Of a stretch of 64,000 bases of DNA, positions 26,529 through 35,270 are shown piece by piece. The notes under the pieces are model-generated. The model was not told the origin of the DNA, searched no databases, and saw only the letters and a list, made by a program, of their open reading frames with translations. The position numbers and the translations under genes are program-made. This DNA comes from Actinomadura violacea (GTDB lineage Bacteria > Actinomycetota > Actinomycetes > Streptosporangiales > Streptosporangiaceae). Every line of letters begins with the position of its first letter. The stretch's first letter is position 1. The stretch spans positions 1 to 64,000 of the forward strand of contig NZ_JAGEPF010000025.1 in NCBI RefSeq assembly GCF_017573465.1, read 5' to 3'.

Positions 26529-27983
26529 TCAGCCGCCGAGCGCGTCGAGGATCTTCGCGGCGATCGGGCCGGACTCGATGCCGTAGCCGGACTTCTCCGT
26601 CATCACCGCGATCGCGTACCGGGCGTCGCTGCGGGGCCCGAAGCCGATGAACCAGCGGTCGTTGTAGGAGGCGTTCGCCACGTCCGCGGTGCCGGTCTTG
26701 CCGCCGAGCACCGAGGTGCCCTTCAGCGTCTTGCCGGTGCCCTTCGTGACGACGGCCTTCATCAGGTCGCGCATCTGGCTCGCCTGGTCGGACGTGAGCG
26801 GCCGGGCCATCTCGCCGGGGTGGGCCTGGTCGACGACTGACCCGTCGGCGGCGCGCAGCCTGTCCACCAGGTACGGCTTCATGATCTTCCCGTCGTTGAG
26901 CACGCCCGCGGCGACCAGCGCCATCTGCAGCGGGGTCGCGACGGTGCTGCCCTGGCCGATCGAGCCGAGCGCGCTCAGCACCGGCTGGCCGGTCCGCGGG
27001 AACGAGCTGGGCGCGGCGGACGCCCCGCCCTCGATCTTGATCCGGTCGCCGAAGCCGAACTTGCCCGCCTGCTCGCGCACCGCGGCGTTGCCGGGGCTCT
27101 CGGCGCCCATGTAGGCGAACGTGGTGTTGCAGGACTGGGCGTAGGCGTCGATCAGCGGGATCGGGTTCTGGTCGCACTCGCCGCCGATGTCGCCGGCGTC
27201 GTTGTTGATCGGCTGCCCGCCGCCCGGCGCCTGGTAGCTGCGCCCGGCGCGGACCTGCGAGTCCTCGCTCTTGCCCGCGTCCAGGGCGCTGGAGGCGACG
27301 ATCGTCTTGAACGTCGAGCCCGGCGGGTACACCTCGCCGGTCGCCTTGTTCAGCAGCGGCTTGAGCGGCTCGGAGTTCAGCTGGTCGAACGCCTTCTGCG
27401 CCTTGCCGCCGCTGAGCACCGACACGTCGTTGGCGTCGTAGGAAGGCGTGGACGCCATCACCAGGATCGCGCCGGTCCTCGCGTCGATCGCGACCGCGGC
27501 GGCCCGGCGCGCGCCGGTGGCCTGCAGGGCCGCGTAGGCGGCCTTCTGCGCCTTGACGTTGATCGTGGCCTCGACCGTGCCGCCGGGGACGTGCTTGCCG
27601 ACGAGCTTGTCGATCAGGTTGGTGGTGGCGAGCCGCCCGTCGCTGCCGTCCAGGAAGTGGTTCTCCGCGCTCTCCAGCCCGGTCTCGGCGAACGGCGAGA
27701 AGTACCCGGTGATCGGCGAGAAGATCTCGCTGTCGGCGTAGTGCCGCTGGTAGGTCTTGCCGTCCGAGGTGAGCTGCGACCAGGCGAGCCGCTGGCCGTC
27801 GGCGACGATGGGGCCGCGCTCGACCGTGTTGCGGTCCAGCAGGCGGCGCGGGTTGAGGCTGCTGTCGCGCAGCTCCTGTCCCTGGAAGCCCTGCACGTAG
27901 GTGACGTTGGCGAGCAGGGCGATCGTCATCGCCAGGGCGATGACCCAGGTGGCCGCCACGGCTCGGTCGATCCCCGGTTTCAT
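26529..27983 (-). CDS. class B penicillin-binding protein (PbpA-like transpeptidase)
   Basis: A 484-residue membrane-anchored D,D-transpeptidase of peptidoglycan synthesis. One N-terminal helix (residues ~11-30, VIALAMTIALLANVTYV) precedes the catalytic domain, with Ser223-x-x-Lys226 (PPGSTFKTI), Ser284-x-Asn286 (SCN) and Lys429-Thr-Gly431 (GGKTGTA). Size and short N terminus match actinobacterial PbpA of the ftsW-pbpA-pknB cluster. Here it stands apart from those genes, so it may be a paralogue. Confidence 0.93.
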   Translation of the reverse strand: MKPGIDRAVAATWVIALAMTIALLANVTYVQGFQGQELRDSSLNPRRLLDRNTVERGPIVADGQRLAWSQLTSDGKTYQRHYADSEIFSPITGYFSPFAETGLESAENHFLDGSDGRLATTNLIDKLVGKHVPGGTVEATINVKAQKAAYAALQATGARRAAAVAIDARTGAILVMASTPSYDANDVSVLSGGKAQKAFDQLNSEPLKPLLNKATGEVYPPGSTFKTIVASSALDAGKSEDSQVRAGRSYQAPGGGQPINNDAGDIGGECDQNPIPLIDAYAQSCNTTFAYMGAESPGNAAVREQAGKFGFGDRIKIEGGASAAPSSFPRTGQPVLSALGSIGQGSTVATPLQMALVAAGVLNDGKIMKPYLVDRLRAADGSVVDQAHPGEMARPLTSDQASQMRDLMKAVVTKGTGKTLKGTSVLGGKTGTADVANASYNDRWFIGFGPRSDARYAIAVMTEKSGYGIESGPIAAKILDALGG

Positions 27984-28082
27984 TCCTCCACCATTACCCC
28001 GGCGGACGCCGAACGACCTTCTTCGCGGCCGGCTCGCAGCCGTTTCTCGGCGGCCGTTCAGCGGGCGTTCAGCTACGGAGGT

Positions 28083-28649
28083 TCATGTGCCGAGCGCCCT
28101 GCCGTACCAGAACACGGCCTCGCCGTAGCGCCGGTCCCGTTCGCCCTCGTAACCGTCCGGCCAGACGAGGTCGGGCCCGCGGACGGACCGCTCGACGACG
28201 ACCAGCGCGTCCGGGGCCGTCCAGCCGTGGTCGCGCAGGTCTTCCAGAAGGCCGGTGACGGCGGCGTCCGCCAGCGCGTACGGCGGGTCGGCGAAGACCA
28301 GGTCGTACGGCTCGTCCGGCGCGGTGCGCACGAGGCGCTCCACCTTGTCCCCCAGCGGGACGGCCCCGGGCAGCCCGAGCGCGCCGGCGTTCTGCCGGAC
28401 GACCTTCAGCGCGCGCGGGTGCGACTCGACGAGCAGCGCGTGCGCGGCGCCCCGCGACAGCGCCTCCAGCCCGACCGCGCCCGACCCGGCGTACAGGTCG
28501 GCGACGCGCAGCCCGTCGAGCGGGCCGAGCAGCGCCTGCACGGTGGAGAACAGGCCCTCCCGCGCCCGGTCGCTCGTCGGCCTGGTGTCCCGTCCCGCCG
28601 GGACGGCGAGCCGCCGTCCTCCCGCGCTCCCCGCGATGACCCTGGTCAT
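28083..28649 (-). CDS. rsmD: 16S rRNA (guanine966-N2)-methyltransferase
   Basis: SAM-dependent methyltransferase acting on G966 of 16S rRNA. It has MTRVIAGSAGGRRL at the start, the RPTSDRAREGLFST block, the SAM-binding ADLYAGSGAVGLEAL and the catalytic DPPY in LVFADPPYA. The ATG at 28649 gives 188 residues. Its partner coaD lies downstream, with a PBP gene between. Confidence 0.95.
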   Translation of the reverse strand: MTRVIAGSAGGRRLAVPAGRDTRPTSDRAREGLFSTVQALLGPLDGLRVADLYAGSGAVGLEALSRGAAHALLVESHPRALKVVRQNAGALGLPGAVPLGDKVERLVRTAPDEPYDLVFADPPYALADAAVTGLLEDLRDHGWTAPDALVVVERSVRGPDLVWPDGYEGERDRRYGEAVFWYGRALGT

Positions 28650-28896
28650 CGGTCCAGTCTCCCAGGACCCGGGGCCGCACCGTGCCGCCGGCGGAACCGG
28701 CTCCCGCGTACGGCGCCGGACGGCTCGACCGGCCGTCTGACTCGCCCGGCCGACGCGGGTCGTTGCGGAAGGTGCACAAACGACCACTCGTACCGTTGTG
28801 AACGTCTCCCTAAATACGGTGACCGCGGTTCACATCGACTACTTGTCGTGTAAACGTGCTCGCAGGTTGTGCAACCCGTACCCCTCAGGAGCCCCT

Positions 28897-29907
28897 GTGC
28901 ACCACGGTAGGAGAATCGCGGTGACGGCCGGCGCGACGGTGCTCGGCATCGCCGCCATGAGCGGCGTGTCGAACGCCGACGCCTCCCGGCCCCCCGCCGA
29001 CCGGTCCCCCTTACGGCTCGCGTCCGCCGGGCATCCGGCGGGAACCCACGAGCATCCGTTGAAGGCCCGCGAGCATCCCGCCCATCCGGCCAAGGTGCGG
29101 CATCGGGTGAAGAGTCCCGCGCGCAAGGCGGGCGGGCACAAGGTGAAGGTGAAGCGCGCCAAGGCGACCGCGAAGCCGGCCGCGAAAGCCAAGCCGGCGG
29201 CGCCCGCGCTGGACCTGCGGCTGAACGCCACCCTCGCCTACGACCGGCGCACGAACACCGCCGGCGTCGGCCTGGACCTCGGCGCGGGCGTCAGGACGCC
29301 GGACGGCGAGGCCGGGCTCCGGGTGCGGACCGGCGCGAGCGTCGGGTTGAACGACGCCACCCTGAAGGCGGGTGCCCGCGTGGACGGCCGCGTCAGGACG
29401 CCCGCCGGGAGCGCGAACCTGAAGGTGCAGGCCGGGGGCACGCTGTCGGCCGGGCAGCGGCTGATCCGCGGCAACGTCGGGCTTGACGCGGGGCTGGCGC
29501 CGGCGGGCGGCACGCCCGTGTCGGCGCACCTGAACCTCGGCGCCTGCGTCGGCGGCGGCTGCGCGCAGGCCCCGACGCCGCCGAGCCCGCCGACCCCGCC
29601 GCCGACGTCGCCCCTGCCTCCGTCGCCGCCCACCCCGCCGTCGCCGCCGACGGGCCCGACCACCCCGCCGAGCCCGTCACCGGTGCCGCCCGCGGGGCCG
29701 TCGGCGCCGCTGCTGCCCGACCTGCCGCCCGCGCACGGCGGCGGGCTCGGGTCGGGGGCGACCGCGTCGGCGTTCGCCCCGCCGAAGGGCCTGCCGTTCA
29801 CCGGCACCGACGCGCTGCCCATCGCCGCGCTCGGCCTGGCCGCCATCACGGCCGGCGGCGCGGCGATCGCCGCGACCCGCAGGCGGTCCGCCGCTCGCGA
29901 GTCCTGA
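28897..29907 (+). CDS. LPxTG-like cell-wall-anchored surface protein
   Basis: Secreted 336-residue protein from the GTG at 28897, which has CAGGAG at 28886-28891. Layout: signal peptide (basic RR then ITAGATV-like core, cleavage near SNADA), a His/Lys/Ala-rich linker (~45-105), a domain of Gly-rich alternating segments (~110-220), a Pro/Ser/Thr wall-spanning stretch (~225-275), then LPFTG at 299-303, a membrane helix and an RRRSAARES tail. That is a complete sortase signal; no sortase is in the window. Function unknown. It is divergent from rsmD and convergent with the kinase gene. Confidence 0.85.
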   Translation: MHHGRRIAVTAGATVLGIAAMSGVSNADASRPPADRSPLRLASAGHPAGTHEHPLKAREHPAHPAKVRHRVKSPARKAGGHKVKVKRAKATAKPAAKAKPAAPALDLRLNATLAYDRRTNTAGVGLDLGAGVRTPDGEAGLRVRTGASVGLNDATLKAGARVDGRVRTPAGSANLKVQAGGTLSAGQRLIRGNVGLDAGLAPAGGTPVSAHLNLGACVGGGCAQAPTPPSPPTPPPTSPLPPSPPTPPSPPTGPTTPPSPSPVPPAGPSAPLLPDLPPAHGGGLGSGATASAFAPPKGLPFTGTDALPIAALGLAAITAGGAAIAATRRRSAARES

Positions 29908-29916
29908 CCCGCGTCC

Positions 29917-29957
29917 ACGGTCCGGGGGCGTCCCGCCGAGGGGCGCGCCCGGACCGT
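29917..29957. terminator. bidirectional hairpin between surface protein and kinase
   Basis: Perfect 10-bp inverted repeat (29917-29926 with 29948-29957), with extra inner pairs. It lies between the convergent stops and is followed on the plus strand by TCCCTTTT. Confidence 0.7.
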
Positions 29958-29964
29958 TCCCTTT

Positions 29965-31716
29965 TCAGAGCGGCTGCGAGGACGTGACCGTCCACGAGCC
30001 GCCCGAGCGCCGCAGCAGCAGGCGGTGGAACGAGACCGGGTCCTTGTCGGTGCACGCGCCCTTGCAGTCGCCGACGGCGACGAGCGCGGTCAGCGCGCCG
30101 GACCCGCCGCCGGCGCGCAGGCCCGCCTCCACCGGCGTCCCCGACGCGACGGCCCGGTCCCGGTAGACGGCGCCGAGCGCCCCGCGCGCCTGCGCGCCCG
30201 GCCACGGCAGGCCCGAGGTGTCGGCGCGCTGCGACCCCGCCTTGAGCGTGTAGAGGGTGTCGAGGAGCCACCGGCCGTCCTGCCTGACCATCGTCGCGCG
30301 CATCGGGTCCGACAGCAGCCGCGGCGAGGCGTCCTCGGCGCGCACCGTCCGCTTGACGAACGCCAGCACCGTCACCTTGTCGGACGCCGCGCCGACGACC
30401 GCTGAGTCGACGACGTCCGTCGTCACCGACCCCTTCTTGTCCTGGAGCTCCTTGCGGTAGCCGCTGGCGGTGAGCTGCCGGTCGTAGTCGGCGCCGTAGC
30501 GCGGAGTCGACACCTGGTGCGCGGCCGCCACGTTCCGGTCGAGTGAGGCGTGGTCGAAGCTGAGCACCGACCGGACCGCCTGCGCGGCCGGGGCGACCGC
30601 CGCCGTCGCCGCCGCGGGCGGCGCCGCCTGCTCGGTGGACGCCTTGGCGGGCGCGTCCGGCGAGCCGTTCGCGAGCAGCGCCCAGGCCGTCCCGCCGCCC
30701 GCGAGGACGACCAGCGGCGCCGCGGCGAGCGCCACGCGGCGGCCGATGCGGCGCGGCGGGCGCGGCAGCGTCTCCGGGGTGCCGGTGGACGACCCGGTCG
30801 GCGTTTCCGGCCCGGTGCCCGCCGCCGCGAACCGGGCGGCCGGGGGCGTGCGCTGGTCGCCGGCCAGGTGCGCGCCGGTGCTCAGCGCGCCGCCGTCCGC
30901 GGGCGGGACGTCGCGCCCGATCAGGTCGAGCAGCACCTGCTGCGCCTCGGGACGCCGCGCCGGGTCCTTGGCCAGGCACGCGGCGACCGCGCCGCGCAGC
31001 GTCCCAGGCAGCGGCGACAGGTCCGGCTCGTGGTGCAGGATCCGGTTGAACACCGCGGAGATCGAGTCGTTGCCGAACGGGTGCCGGCCGGTCGCCGCGA
31101 ACAGCATCGTCGCGGCCCAGGTGAACATGTCGACGCCGGTGCCGAGCTCGGCGTCGGTCACCTGCTCGGGCGCCATGTAGGACGGCGTCCCGACGACGCC
31201 GCTGCCCCGCGCCGCCGACGCGCCGATGACGCGCGCGATGCCGAAGTCGATGACGCGCGGGCCGTCCGGCCCCATCAGCACGTTCGACGGCTTGAAGTCG
31301 CGGTGCAGGATCCCGGCGCGGTGGATCGCGGCGAGCGCGGTGACCGTGCCGATGGCGAGCCGGTCCAGGCCGGTGCCGGCGCGCGGGCCGTGCTCGCCGA
31401 CCAGCCCGGTCAGCGACGGCCCCGGCACGTACTCGCTGACCACGTACGGCGTCGCGCCGGAGACGTCGGCGTCGACGACCTGCGCGGTGCAGAACCCGGC
31501 GACCCGCTCGATCAGCTTCAGCTCGCGCTCGAACCGGGCGCGCCACTCGGGGCTGCGGCTCAGCTGCGCGCGCAGCAGCTTGACCGCGCCGTGCATGCCG
31601 TCGTCGCGGCGGCCGAGGTAGACGACGCTCTGCCCGCCCTCGCCGAGCCGGCCGAGCAGCTCGTAGCGCCCCAGCCGCCCCGGGTCGTCCGGCCGCAGTG
31701 GGGCAACGGGCGTCAT
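29965..31716 (-). CDS. membrane Ser/Thr protein kinase with extracellular domain
   Basis: A Hanks-type kinase of 583 residues. The kinase domain (~15-270) has GRLGEGGQSVVYLG, the ATP Lys in HGAVKLLR, the catalytic loop HRDFKPSN and VIDFGIAR (DFG). After a Pro-rich linker, one membrane helix (VALAAAPLVVLAGGGTAWALL, ~360-385) leads to a ~190-residue outer domain without PASTA repeats. The outer domain resembles a folded sensor of unknown ligand. The ATG at 31716 has GGAGGAG. Targets unknown; the convergent surface protein is a neighbour, not a proven partner. Confidence 0.9.
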   Translation of the reverse strand: MTPVAPLRPDDPGRLGRYELLGRLGEGGQSVVYLGRRDDGMHGAVKLLRAQLSRSPEWRARFERELKLIERVAGFCTAQVVDADVSGATPYVVSEYVPGPSLTGLVGEHGPRAGTGLDRLAIGTVTALAAIHRAGILHRDFKPSNVLMGPDGPRVIDFGIARVIGASAARGSGVVGTPSYMAPEQVTDAELGTGVDMFTWAATMLFAATGRHPFGNDSISAVFNRILHHEPDLSPLPGTLRGAVAACLAKDPARRPEAQQVLLDLIGRDVPPADGGALSTGAHLAGDQRTPPAARFAAAGTGPETPTGSSTGTPETLPRPPRRIGRRVALAAAPLVVLAGGGTAWALLANGSPDAPAKASTEQAAPPAAATAAVAPAAQAVRSVLSFDHASLDRNVAAAHQVSTPRYGADYDRQLTASGYRKELQDKKGSVTTDVVDSAVVGAASDKVTVLAFVKRTVRAEDASPRLLSDPMRATMVRQDGRWLLDTLYTLKAGSQRADTSGLPWPGAQARGALGAVYRDRAVASGTPVEAGLRAGGGSGALTALVAVGDCKGACTDKDPVSFHRLLLRRSGGSWTVTSSQPL

Positions 31717-31936
31717 CGGCACTCCTCCGTCGCGTGGACCCGCCACGGGAACACCTACCCGCGCGGGCACCGTCCGGCCCTTACCTTCCGGTATCACGTT
31801 AGACGTCGGTGATCGTCCGTGAGTTCTCGATTCCGGTGCGTCGCTGTGCCCGGCCGTCCGCGCAGGGCTTGAAGCGGGCGGGGCGCCCCACCCCAGAACG
31901 TCCCGCCCGCATCGAGACCTGCGCGGTGCGAAGTGG

Positions 31937-31974
31937 GACGGGCCGCCGGCGCCGTGCCACGCCGGCGGCCCGTC
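31937..31974 (-). terminator. hairpin after the HEAT-repeat gene
   Basis: A perfect 15-bp stem (31937-31951 with 31960-31974) with an 8-base loop lies about 18 bases past the HEAT gene stop. A second 8-bp stem (31981-31988 with 31993-32000) overlaps the stop codon itself. No gene is seen in 31717-31991. Confidence 0.75.
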
Positions 31975-31991
31975 CGCGGGCTCGCGTACGC

Positions 31992-32852
31992 CTACGCGAG
32001 CGCCCAGCGGACCTGGGTGCGCACACCCGGGTCCGGGTCGGTGAGTGACTCGGTGAGGGCCGTGACCACCTCGGGACGGTCCGCCGCCCACTGCTCGAGG
32101 GCCTGCACGGCGGCGCGCCGGACGTCGACGACGCGGTCGCCGAGGGCGCGGACGAGCGGCCGGACGGCGGCCTCGGCGCGGGCGCGGCCGAGCGCGCGCA
32201 CGGCGCGGCGCCGCACCTGCCAGCTCGCGTGCGCGGTCGCGGTGACGACGCGTCCCTCCAGCGGTCCGGGGACGCCGAGGTCGGCCGCCGCGTCGAGCGC
32301 CGCCATCCGGACGACGGGGTCGTGGTCGGCGAGCAGGTGCTCCAGCGCGGTGAGGGCGGCGGGGCCGGCGAGCCGGGCGAGGCCCTCGGCGACGGCGACC
32401 CGCACCTCGCGGGACGGGTCGTCGGCGGCCTCGGCGACCTCGGGCAGCGCGCCGAGCGCGACGAGCCCGAGCACGGCCTGGGTGCGGACCTGCGGCTCGT
32501 CGTCCTGCAGGCCCTGCGCGTACAGTTCGCCGGCGCCGCGGGCGAGGAGCGCGAGCAGTTCGGCGGCGGTGTCGCGGACGAGCCGGTCGCGGCCGCGGGC
32601 GGCGGCGAGCCGGAGCGCGCCGATGCCGTCCTCGCCGATGTACAGCTCGGGGAGCCGGCGCAGGGCGTGCGCGGCGCGGCCGCGGACGTCGCCGTCCTCG
32701 TCGGCGAGCGCCCAGGCGAGGGTGTCGCCGGCGCCGCGCGGCGCGTCGCCGGATCGGACGGCGGCGGTGAGCGCGGTGACGGCGGCGGCGCGGGTGGCGG
32801 GGTCGGTGGCGCGGAGGGACTCCTCCACGTCGTCGAGCCGGGTGATCGTCAT
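31992..32852 (-). CDS. HEAT-repeat protein
   Basis: A 286-residue soluble protein built of about seven helical HEAT/PBS-type repeats. Examples of the repeat consensus are DPVVRMAALDAAADLG, SWQVRRRAVRALG and VVDVRRAAVQALEQW. There is no signal peptide or enzyme motif; such proteins scaffold protein contacts or act on modified partners. The ATG at 32852 has CCAGGAGG upstream. It is preceded by a Cys-containing leader ORF and a hairpin, suggesting attenuation by amino-acid (cysteine) supply. No sulfur gene lies nearby, so its role there is open. Confidence 0.85.
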   Translation of the reverse strand: MTITRLDDVEESLRATDPATRAAAVTALTAAVRSGDAPRGAGDTLAWALADEDGDVRGRAAHALRRLPELYIGEDGIGALRLAAARGRDRLVRDTAAELLALLARGAGELYAQGLQDDEPQVRTQAVLGLVALGALPEVAEAADDPSREVRVAVAEGLARLAGPAALTALEHLLADHDPVVRMAALDAAADLGVPGPLEGRVVTATAHASWQVRRRAVRALGRARAEAAVRPLVRALGDRVVDVRRAAVQALEQWAADRPEVVTALTESLTDPDPGVRTQVRWALA

Positions 32853-32883
32853 GGTGTGGCCTCCTGGAAGCCGTCGGTCCTGG

Positions 32884-32908
32884 GCGGCCGGGCGGGAGCC
32901 CGGGCCGC
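32884..32908 (-). promoter_or_regulatory. hairpin between leader peptide and HEAT gene
   Basis: A 10-bp stem with a single bulged base (32884-32893 with 32898-32908) and a 4-base loop starts 9 bases after the leader stop and ends about 30 bases before the HEAT start codon. This is where an attenuator or ribosome-access switch would be expected. Confidence 0.5.
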
Positions 32909-32916
32909 GGGCGGGA

Positions 32917-32997
32917 TCAGCGACGGGAACACAGGGCGCTGGCCACGCGCCGCAGGTCGACGTGCAGCCGGGCGACGAGGGCCGAGTTCGGGGTCAC
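32917..32997 (-). CDS. Cys-type leader peptide (uORF), 26 residues
   Basis: A GTG-initiated ORF of 26 codons ending in TGA. Its core, RLHVDLRRVASALC, matches the pattern I know from actinobacterial 'putative leader peptides' (xHxDLxRVxSAxC) that precede sulfur-metabolism genes, where stalling at Cys controls the downstream gene. The Cys is the fourth residue from the end (TGT codon). A promoter-like TTGACT-17-CACGAT ends 6 bases before the GTG, so translation is probably leaderless. It ends 64 bases before the HEAT-repeat gene. Too short for ordinary gene callers. Confidence 0.75.
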   Translation of the reverse strand: MTPNSALVARLHVDLRRVASALCSRR

Positions 32998-33003
32998 GTG
33001 CCC

Positions 33004-33032
33004 ATCGTGTCCGCGAACCGGCGAAAAGTCAA
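33004..33032 (-). promoter_or_regulatory. promoter for the leader peptide/HEAT unit
   Basis: On the minus strand TTGACT (33032-33027), a 17-base spacer, then CACGAT (33009-33004). The GTG of the leader ORF begins 6 bases later, where transcription should start. The box sits in an AT-rich patch just past the recG stop. Confidence 0.6.
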
Positions 33033-33047
33033 CTTAATAGGTAGGAA

Positions 33048-35237
33048 TTACGTCTTTTCCAGGAAGCCGGCGCGGTCCTCGTCCAGCAGCGATGCCAGCA
33101 CGGTCGCCAGCCCCGGATGGCCCGCCAGCTCCGGATCGGCCTCGACCAGCGCCGTCGCCTCGTCCCGGGCGTCCCGGATGACGTCCTCGTCGCGCTGCAG
33201 CGTGAGCAGCCGCAGGCTCGACGCGCGGCCCGCCTGCGAGGCGCCCAGCACGTCGCCCTCCCGCCGCTGCTCCAGGTCGAGCCGCGACAGCTTGAACCCG
33301 TCGGTCGTCGAGGCCACCGCGTCCAGCCGCTCGCGCGCCTTGCTCCCCGGCTCGGCGTCCGTCACCAGCAGGCACAGCCCGTGCAGCGACCCGCGCCCGA
33401 CCCGGCCGCGCAGCTGGTGCAGCTGCGACACCCCGAACCGGTCCGCGTCCATGATCACCATCACGGTCGCGTTCGGCACGTCCACGCCGACCTCGATGAC
33501 CGTGGTCGCGAGCAGCACGTCCAGCTCCCGGTCGGTGAAGCGGCGCATCACCGCGTCCTTCTCGTCCGGGTGGAGCTTGCCGTGCAGCACCCCGATCCGC
33601 AGCCCGGGCAGCAGCTCCTCCAGGCTCGGCAGCAGCTCCATGATGCCGAGCGGGGACCGCCGGCCGTCCTCGTCGGCGGCGACGGCGTCGCCCTCGTCGC
33701 CCTCCTTCTCCCCGATGCGCGGGCACACGATGTAGATCTGCCGGCCCTGCGCGGCCTCCTCCCGGATCCGCTCCCACGTCCGCGCGAGGAAGTTCGGCCG
33801 CTCCGGCGGCACCACGTGCGTCTGGATCTCCGAGCGGCCCGCGGGCAGCTGCCCCAGCACCGACGTCTCCAGGTCGCCGAACACCGTCATCGCGACGGTC
33901 CGCGGGATCGGCGTCGCCGTCATCACCAGGACGTGCGGGCGTCCGCCGTCGACCTTCTCGCGCAGCGCGTCCCGCTGCTCGACACCGAACCGGTGCTGCT
34001 CGTCCACCACCACGAGCCCGAGGTCGGCGAACTGCACGGTCTCCTGCAGCAGCGCGTGCGTGCCGACCACGATCCCGGCCGTGCCGGACGCCGCGTCCAG
34101 CAGCGCCGCCTTGCGCGCCTTCGCGCCCTGCGACCCGGTCAGCAGCGCCACCCGGGTCGCGTGCTCGGCGCCGCCGATCTGCCCCGCCTGCGCGAGGTCG
34201 CCGAGCATCCCGGTGATCGACCGGTAATGCTGCTGGGCGAGCACCTCGGTCGGCGCGAGCAGCGCCGCCTGCCCGCCCCCGTCCACCACCTGCAACATCG
34301 CCCGCAACGCGACCACGGTCTTGCCGGCTCCCACGTCGCCTTGGAGGAGGCGGTGCATGGGGTGCTCCAGGGCGAGGTCGGCGGCGATCTCGTCGCCCAC
34401 CTCGTGCTGGCCCTTCGTCAGCTCGAACGGCAGCCGCGCATCGAACTCCGCGAGGACGCCGCCGAACGACGGCGGGCGCGGCTTGGCCGGCAGGGCCGCG
34501 GCGGCGAGCCGGCGCTGCGCCAGCGCGACCTGCACGACGAACGCCTCGTCCCACTTGAGGCGGGCGCGGGCGCGGCCCAGCTCGTCCCACGACTTCGGCC
34601 GGTGGATGCCCTCGTACGCCTCGCGCAGGCCGGTCAGACCGCGGCGGCGCAGCAGCTCCTCCGGCATCGGGTCGCCGGGCAGATCGAGCTGGTCCAGGAC
34701 CATCCCGACCGACTTGCCGATCGTCTCGATGTCCAGGCCCTTGGTGGACGGGTAGATCGGGATGATCTCGTCCGCCCACTCCTGCGCGGCCTGCTCGGCG
34801 GTCCGCTCCGCGACCACCTTGTACTGCGGGTGCGTGAGCTGGCGCTGGACGTTCCCGCTGCGCGGCCGGTACGTGCTGATCTTGCCGGCGAACAGGCCGC
34901 GGGTGCCCGGCGACAGGTCCTTCTCGGGACGGTAGGAGCCCTTGCGGCCGAAGAAGCTGAGCTTGAGCTGCCCGGTGCCGTCGGTGACGGTGATCTCCAG
35001 GACGTAGCCGGGGCTGCGGGTCAGCGTGCGGCCCTGCACCTTCACGACCTCCGCCATGACCGTGACGTGCTCGCCGTCCAGCAGCTCGTTCAGCGGCGTC
35101 AGCTCGCCCCGGGTCGCGTAGCGGCGCGGATAGTGGTGCAGCAGGTCGCCGGCCGTCCTCAGCTCGAGGCCCTTCTCCAGCACCTTGGCCGTCTTGTCGC
35201 CCAGAACCTTGTGCAACGGCTCGTCGAGATTCGCCAC
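33048..35237 (-). CDS. recG: ATP-dependent DNA helicase RecG
   Basis: Branched-DNA helicase that remodels stalled forks and Holliday junctions. N-terminal wedge/OB region, then SF2 motifs: LQGDVGAGKT (Walker A), VVVDEQHRFGVEQR (DEQH box), TATPIPRT, and ATTVIEVGVDVPNA with QLRGRVGRG (motif VI). The GTG at 35237 has AAGGAG three bases upstream. 729 residues, normal. Confidence 0.96.
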   Translation of the reverse strand: MANLDEPLHKVLGDKTAKVLEKGLELRTAGDLLHHYPRRYATRGELTPLNELLDGEHVTVMAEVVKVQGRTLTRSPGYVLEITVTDGTGQLKLSFFGRKGSYRPEKDLSPGTRGLFAGKISTYRPRSGNVQRQLTHPQYKVVAERTAEQAAQEWADEIIPIYPSTKGLDIETIGKSVGMVLDQLDLPGDPMPEELLRRRGLTGLREAYEGIHRPKSWDELGRARARLKWDEAFVVQVALAQRRLAAAALPAKPRPPSFGGVLAEFDARLPFELTKGQHEVGDEIAADLALEHPMHRLLQGDVGAGKTVVALRAMLQVVDGGGQAALLAPTEVLAQQHYRSITGMLGDLAQAGQIGGAEHATRVALLTGSQGAKARKAALLDAASGTAGIVVGTHALLQETVQFADLGLVVVDEQHRFGVEQRDALREKVDGGRPHVLVMTATPIPRTVAMTVFGDLETSVLGQLPAGRSEIQTHVVPPERPNFLARTWERIREEAAQGRQIYIVCPRIGEKEGDEGDAVAADEDGRRSPLGIMELLPSLEELLPGLRIGVLHGKLHPDEKDAVMRRFTDRELDVLLATTVIEVGVDVPNATVMVIMDADRFGVSQLHQLRGRVGRGSLHGLCLLVTDAEPGSKARERLDAVASTTDGFKLSRLDLEQRREGDVLGASQAGRASSLRLLTLQRDEDVIRDARDEATALVEADPELAGHPGLATVLASLLDEDRAGFLEKT

Positions 35238-35270
35238 GGACTCCTTTCTAGCCCATGGCGGGGACACGAA

